NCBI GenBank assembly: GCA_023248785.1
Contig: JAHFDX010000244.1
Coordinates: 1 to 6,167, forward strand
DNA: 6,167 bases
DNA from: Myxococcales bacterium
Lineage (GTDB): Bacteria; Myxococcota_A; Polyangia; Polyangiales; Polyangiaceae
Reading direction: 5' to 3'
Position 1 is the stretch's first letter. Each line of letters begins with the position of its first letter. A program made the position numbers and the translations under genes. Below the pieces are notes generated by a model. The model worked only from the letters and a program-made list of their open reading frames with translations. It had not been told where the DNA came from and searched no databases. Of the stretch, positions 5,312 through 6,167 are shown one piece after another.

Positions 5312-5341
5312 CTTAGAAAAAAATGCAGGTGGGAGTGTCCA
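5312..5341 (-). promoter_or_regulatory. Possible promoter of the TPR/lyase pair, overlapping a terminator
   Basis: On the minus strand TGGACA (5341-5336) matches the sigma-70 -35 consensus at 5 of 6 positions. It is followed after 18 bases by TCTAAG (5317-5312), which matches the -10 consensus at 4 of 6. This would place the transcript start about 26 bases before the TPR ATG. The -35 lies in the loop of the upstream gene's terminator. The match is weak and the call rests mainly on the lack of space for any other promoter. Confidence 0.22.
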
Positions 5342-5352
5342 TGCTCCCACCT
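5317..5352 (-). terminator. Intrinsic terminator of the MYXO-CTERM surface protein gene
   Basis: A perfect 9-bp GC-rich stem pairs 5327-5335 with 5344-5352 around an 8-base loop. On the minus strand it is followed after three bases by seven T (5323-5317). It sits 26 bases past the TAA of the surface-protein gene, a textbook rho-independent terminator. Confidence 0.92.
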
Positions 5353-5378
5353 CACGATTTGGGCTTAACTTGTTGCCA

Positions 5379-6167
5379 TTACGGTGAGCGTCTGCGGCGC
5401 AGGCGCAACAGGCACGCAATCGCAGCCATTGCCGCAGCTGCACTCGCTCCGGACGAGCTCATTGGAGAGGTGCTGCACCCGCTGCTATCATCGGACGTCG
5501 GAGGCTGCACAACCGCACCTCCCGCGTCCTTTGCGGACCCGCTGCCGGGCTTGGGAGGCGTGCCGCTGTCGGTGCCCGCGCCTGAATCAACTCCTGCGCC
5601 ACTGTCGATTCCACTGTCGGGGTTGCCACCATCGGGTTTGCCGCTGTCGGATTTGCCACCGTCGGGTTTGCCACCGTCGGCGCCCCCATCGGTCGCGCCG
5701 CCGTCGCCTGCATCGGCCCCTCCGTCGGAAACCACTCCGCCGGCGTTGACGGCCCCTGGCGTAAGGACACCACCCACAGGAAAATTCACCGTAGCCTGTG
5801 AGGGGTCGTAGGTGACGGCGTTCCCGTCCGCGCCGGTGAGCCTGCCACCGTACCAAGCCGAAGCGCTAAGTGCCGAGGTATTGCCGGGGAAGCGCGTAAC
5901 CGCCCACGGTGCCTCGCCGTTCGCGAGCTTAATTGTAACTCCACCATATACGAAATCGATGCCACCATCGCCCGCTTGCTCGAATGTTCCCACGGCATCG
6001 ACGATGGCGGCACCCGCCGGCAGCTCGAGAACTTGATCGTCGTTGGTATCGTAGTCTTGTCCCTTCACGAATGGCGTGGCGCTGTTGACCAACGCAAACG
6101 TCGTAGTGGCGTTTTCGAGGGGGCTCACCCCTGTGTCGAGATCCGCCCAGCTCACTTCGGTTGCCAG
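5379..6167 (-). CDS. Surface protein C-terminal part: probable lamin-tail-like domain, Asp/Gly stalk, MYXO-CTERM anchor (runs off right edge)
   Basis: 262 residues are visible and the frame stays open to the window edge, so the start is outside; the GTG at 6155 is merely internal. Residues about 1-140 resemble the second half of lamin-tail-like extracellular domains: Phe-Ala-Leu-Val-Asn-Ser, Asp-Tyr-Asp-Thr-Asn-Asp-Asp, Leu-Glu-Leu-Pro-Ala-Gly, Ile-Val-Asp-Ala-Val-Gly, Asp-Phe-Val-Tyr-Gly-Gly, Ala-Trp-Tyr-Gly-Gly and a closing Leu-Thr-Pro-Gly (135-138). Residues about 146-203 are an Asp/Gly/Ser stalk, including four 5-residue units ([KN]-P/S-D-[GS]-G). The C-terminus has Gly230-Cys231-Ser, a hydrophobic helix (about 241-254) and Arg-Leu-Arg-Arg-Arg-Arg: the MYXO-CTERM sorting signal of myxobacteria, processed by a membrane protease (myxosortase) near the cysteine. 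The stop is followed by a strong terminator. The sorting tail is clear; the lamin-tail assignment is moderate. Confidence 0.85.
   Translation of the reverse strand: MATEVSWADLDTGVSPLENATTTFALVNSATPFVKGQDYDTNDDQVLELPAGAAIVDAVGTFEQAGDGGIDFVYGGVTIKLANGEAPWAVTRFPGNTSALSASAWYGGRLTGADGNAVTYDPSQATVNFPVGGVLTPGAVNAGGVVSDGGADAGDGGATDGGADGGKPDGGKSDSGKPDGGNPDSGIDSGAGVDSGAGTDSGTPPKPGSGSAKDAGGAVVQPPTSDDSSGCSTSPMSSSGASAAAAMAAIACLLRLRRRRSP
5622..5681 (-). repeat. Four tandem 15-bp units encoding the stalk pentapeptide
   Basis: Units at 5622-5636, 5637-5651, 5652-5666 and 5667-5681 differ from the consensus TTTGCCACCGTCGGG (plus-strand reading) at one to three positions. They encode Lys/Asn-Pro/Ser-Asp-Gly/Ser-Gly repeats in the stalk. 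The near-identity of the third and fourth units suggests recent slippage, so stalk length may vary between strains. Confidence 0.75.

Noticed and set aside
5622..5681. CRISPR-like repeat array
   Set aside because: Units are contiguous 15-mers with no spacers and translate in frame as a stalk pentapeptide.
5323..5811. Plus-strand open frame rich in Pro/Ser over the surface-protein stalk
   Set aside because: It is the mirror image of the Asp/Gly repeat on the minus strand, and it begins inside a terminator hairpin.

Overview
The window looks like chromosomal DNA of a myxobacterium or close relative. The base composition is moderately GC-rich. The protein at the right edge ends in a Gly-Cys / hydrophobic / poly-Arg tail of the MYXO-CTERM type, and there are two lipoproteins and one secreted protein among eight genes. 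There is no rRNA, tRNA, CRISPR array or mobile element. Genes are tightly packed, and the longest gene-free stretch is about 230 bases (3271-3499).

Left part (1-923): the first 32 codons of a probable SAM-dependent methyltransferase run leftward off the window from position 97. Diverging from it is a 239-residue predicted lipoprotein made almost entirely of two LCCL domains, each with six cysteines. The gap between them (98-203) holds a perfect 6-bp dyad that could be an operator.

Middle part (935-3270): a three-gene leftward operon. In order of transcription it encodes a small secreted protein of unknown function, a LytS/YehU-type membrane histidine kinase and a LytTR-type response regulator. 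The kinase starts 10 bases after the secreted protein ends, and the regulator overlaps the kinase by 23 bases. Upstream (3361-3426) is a cluster of GTTC motifs, three of them exactly 21 bp apart. This spacing resembles LytTR-family binding sites, so I suggest, as inference, that the system controls its own operon. The operon converges on the LCCL gene with only 11 bases between stop codons.

Right part (3444-6167): four more leftward genes. From right to left these are the 3' part of a large surface protein (probable lamin-tail-like domain, Asp/Gly-rich stalk, MYXO-CTERM anchor) followed by a strong intrinsic terminator; a TPR protein; a ureidoglycolate lyase-family protein 39 bases after it; and a fasciclin-domain lipoprotein followed by another intrinsic terminator. 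A 16-bp hairpin without a T-run lies between the lyase and the fasciclin gene.

Most of the window serves the cell envelope and its sensing. I see no defence system or mobile cargo. The items most worth a second look are the LCCL-duplication lipoprotein, the secreted-protein/LytS/LytTR operon with its 21-bp-phased motifs, and the tail-less hairpin at 4193-4230.
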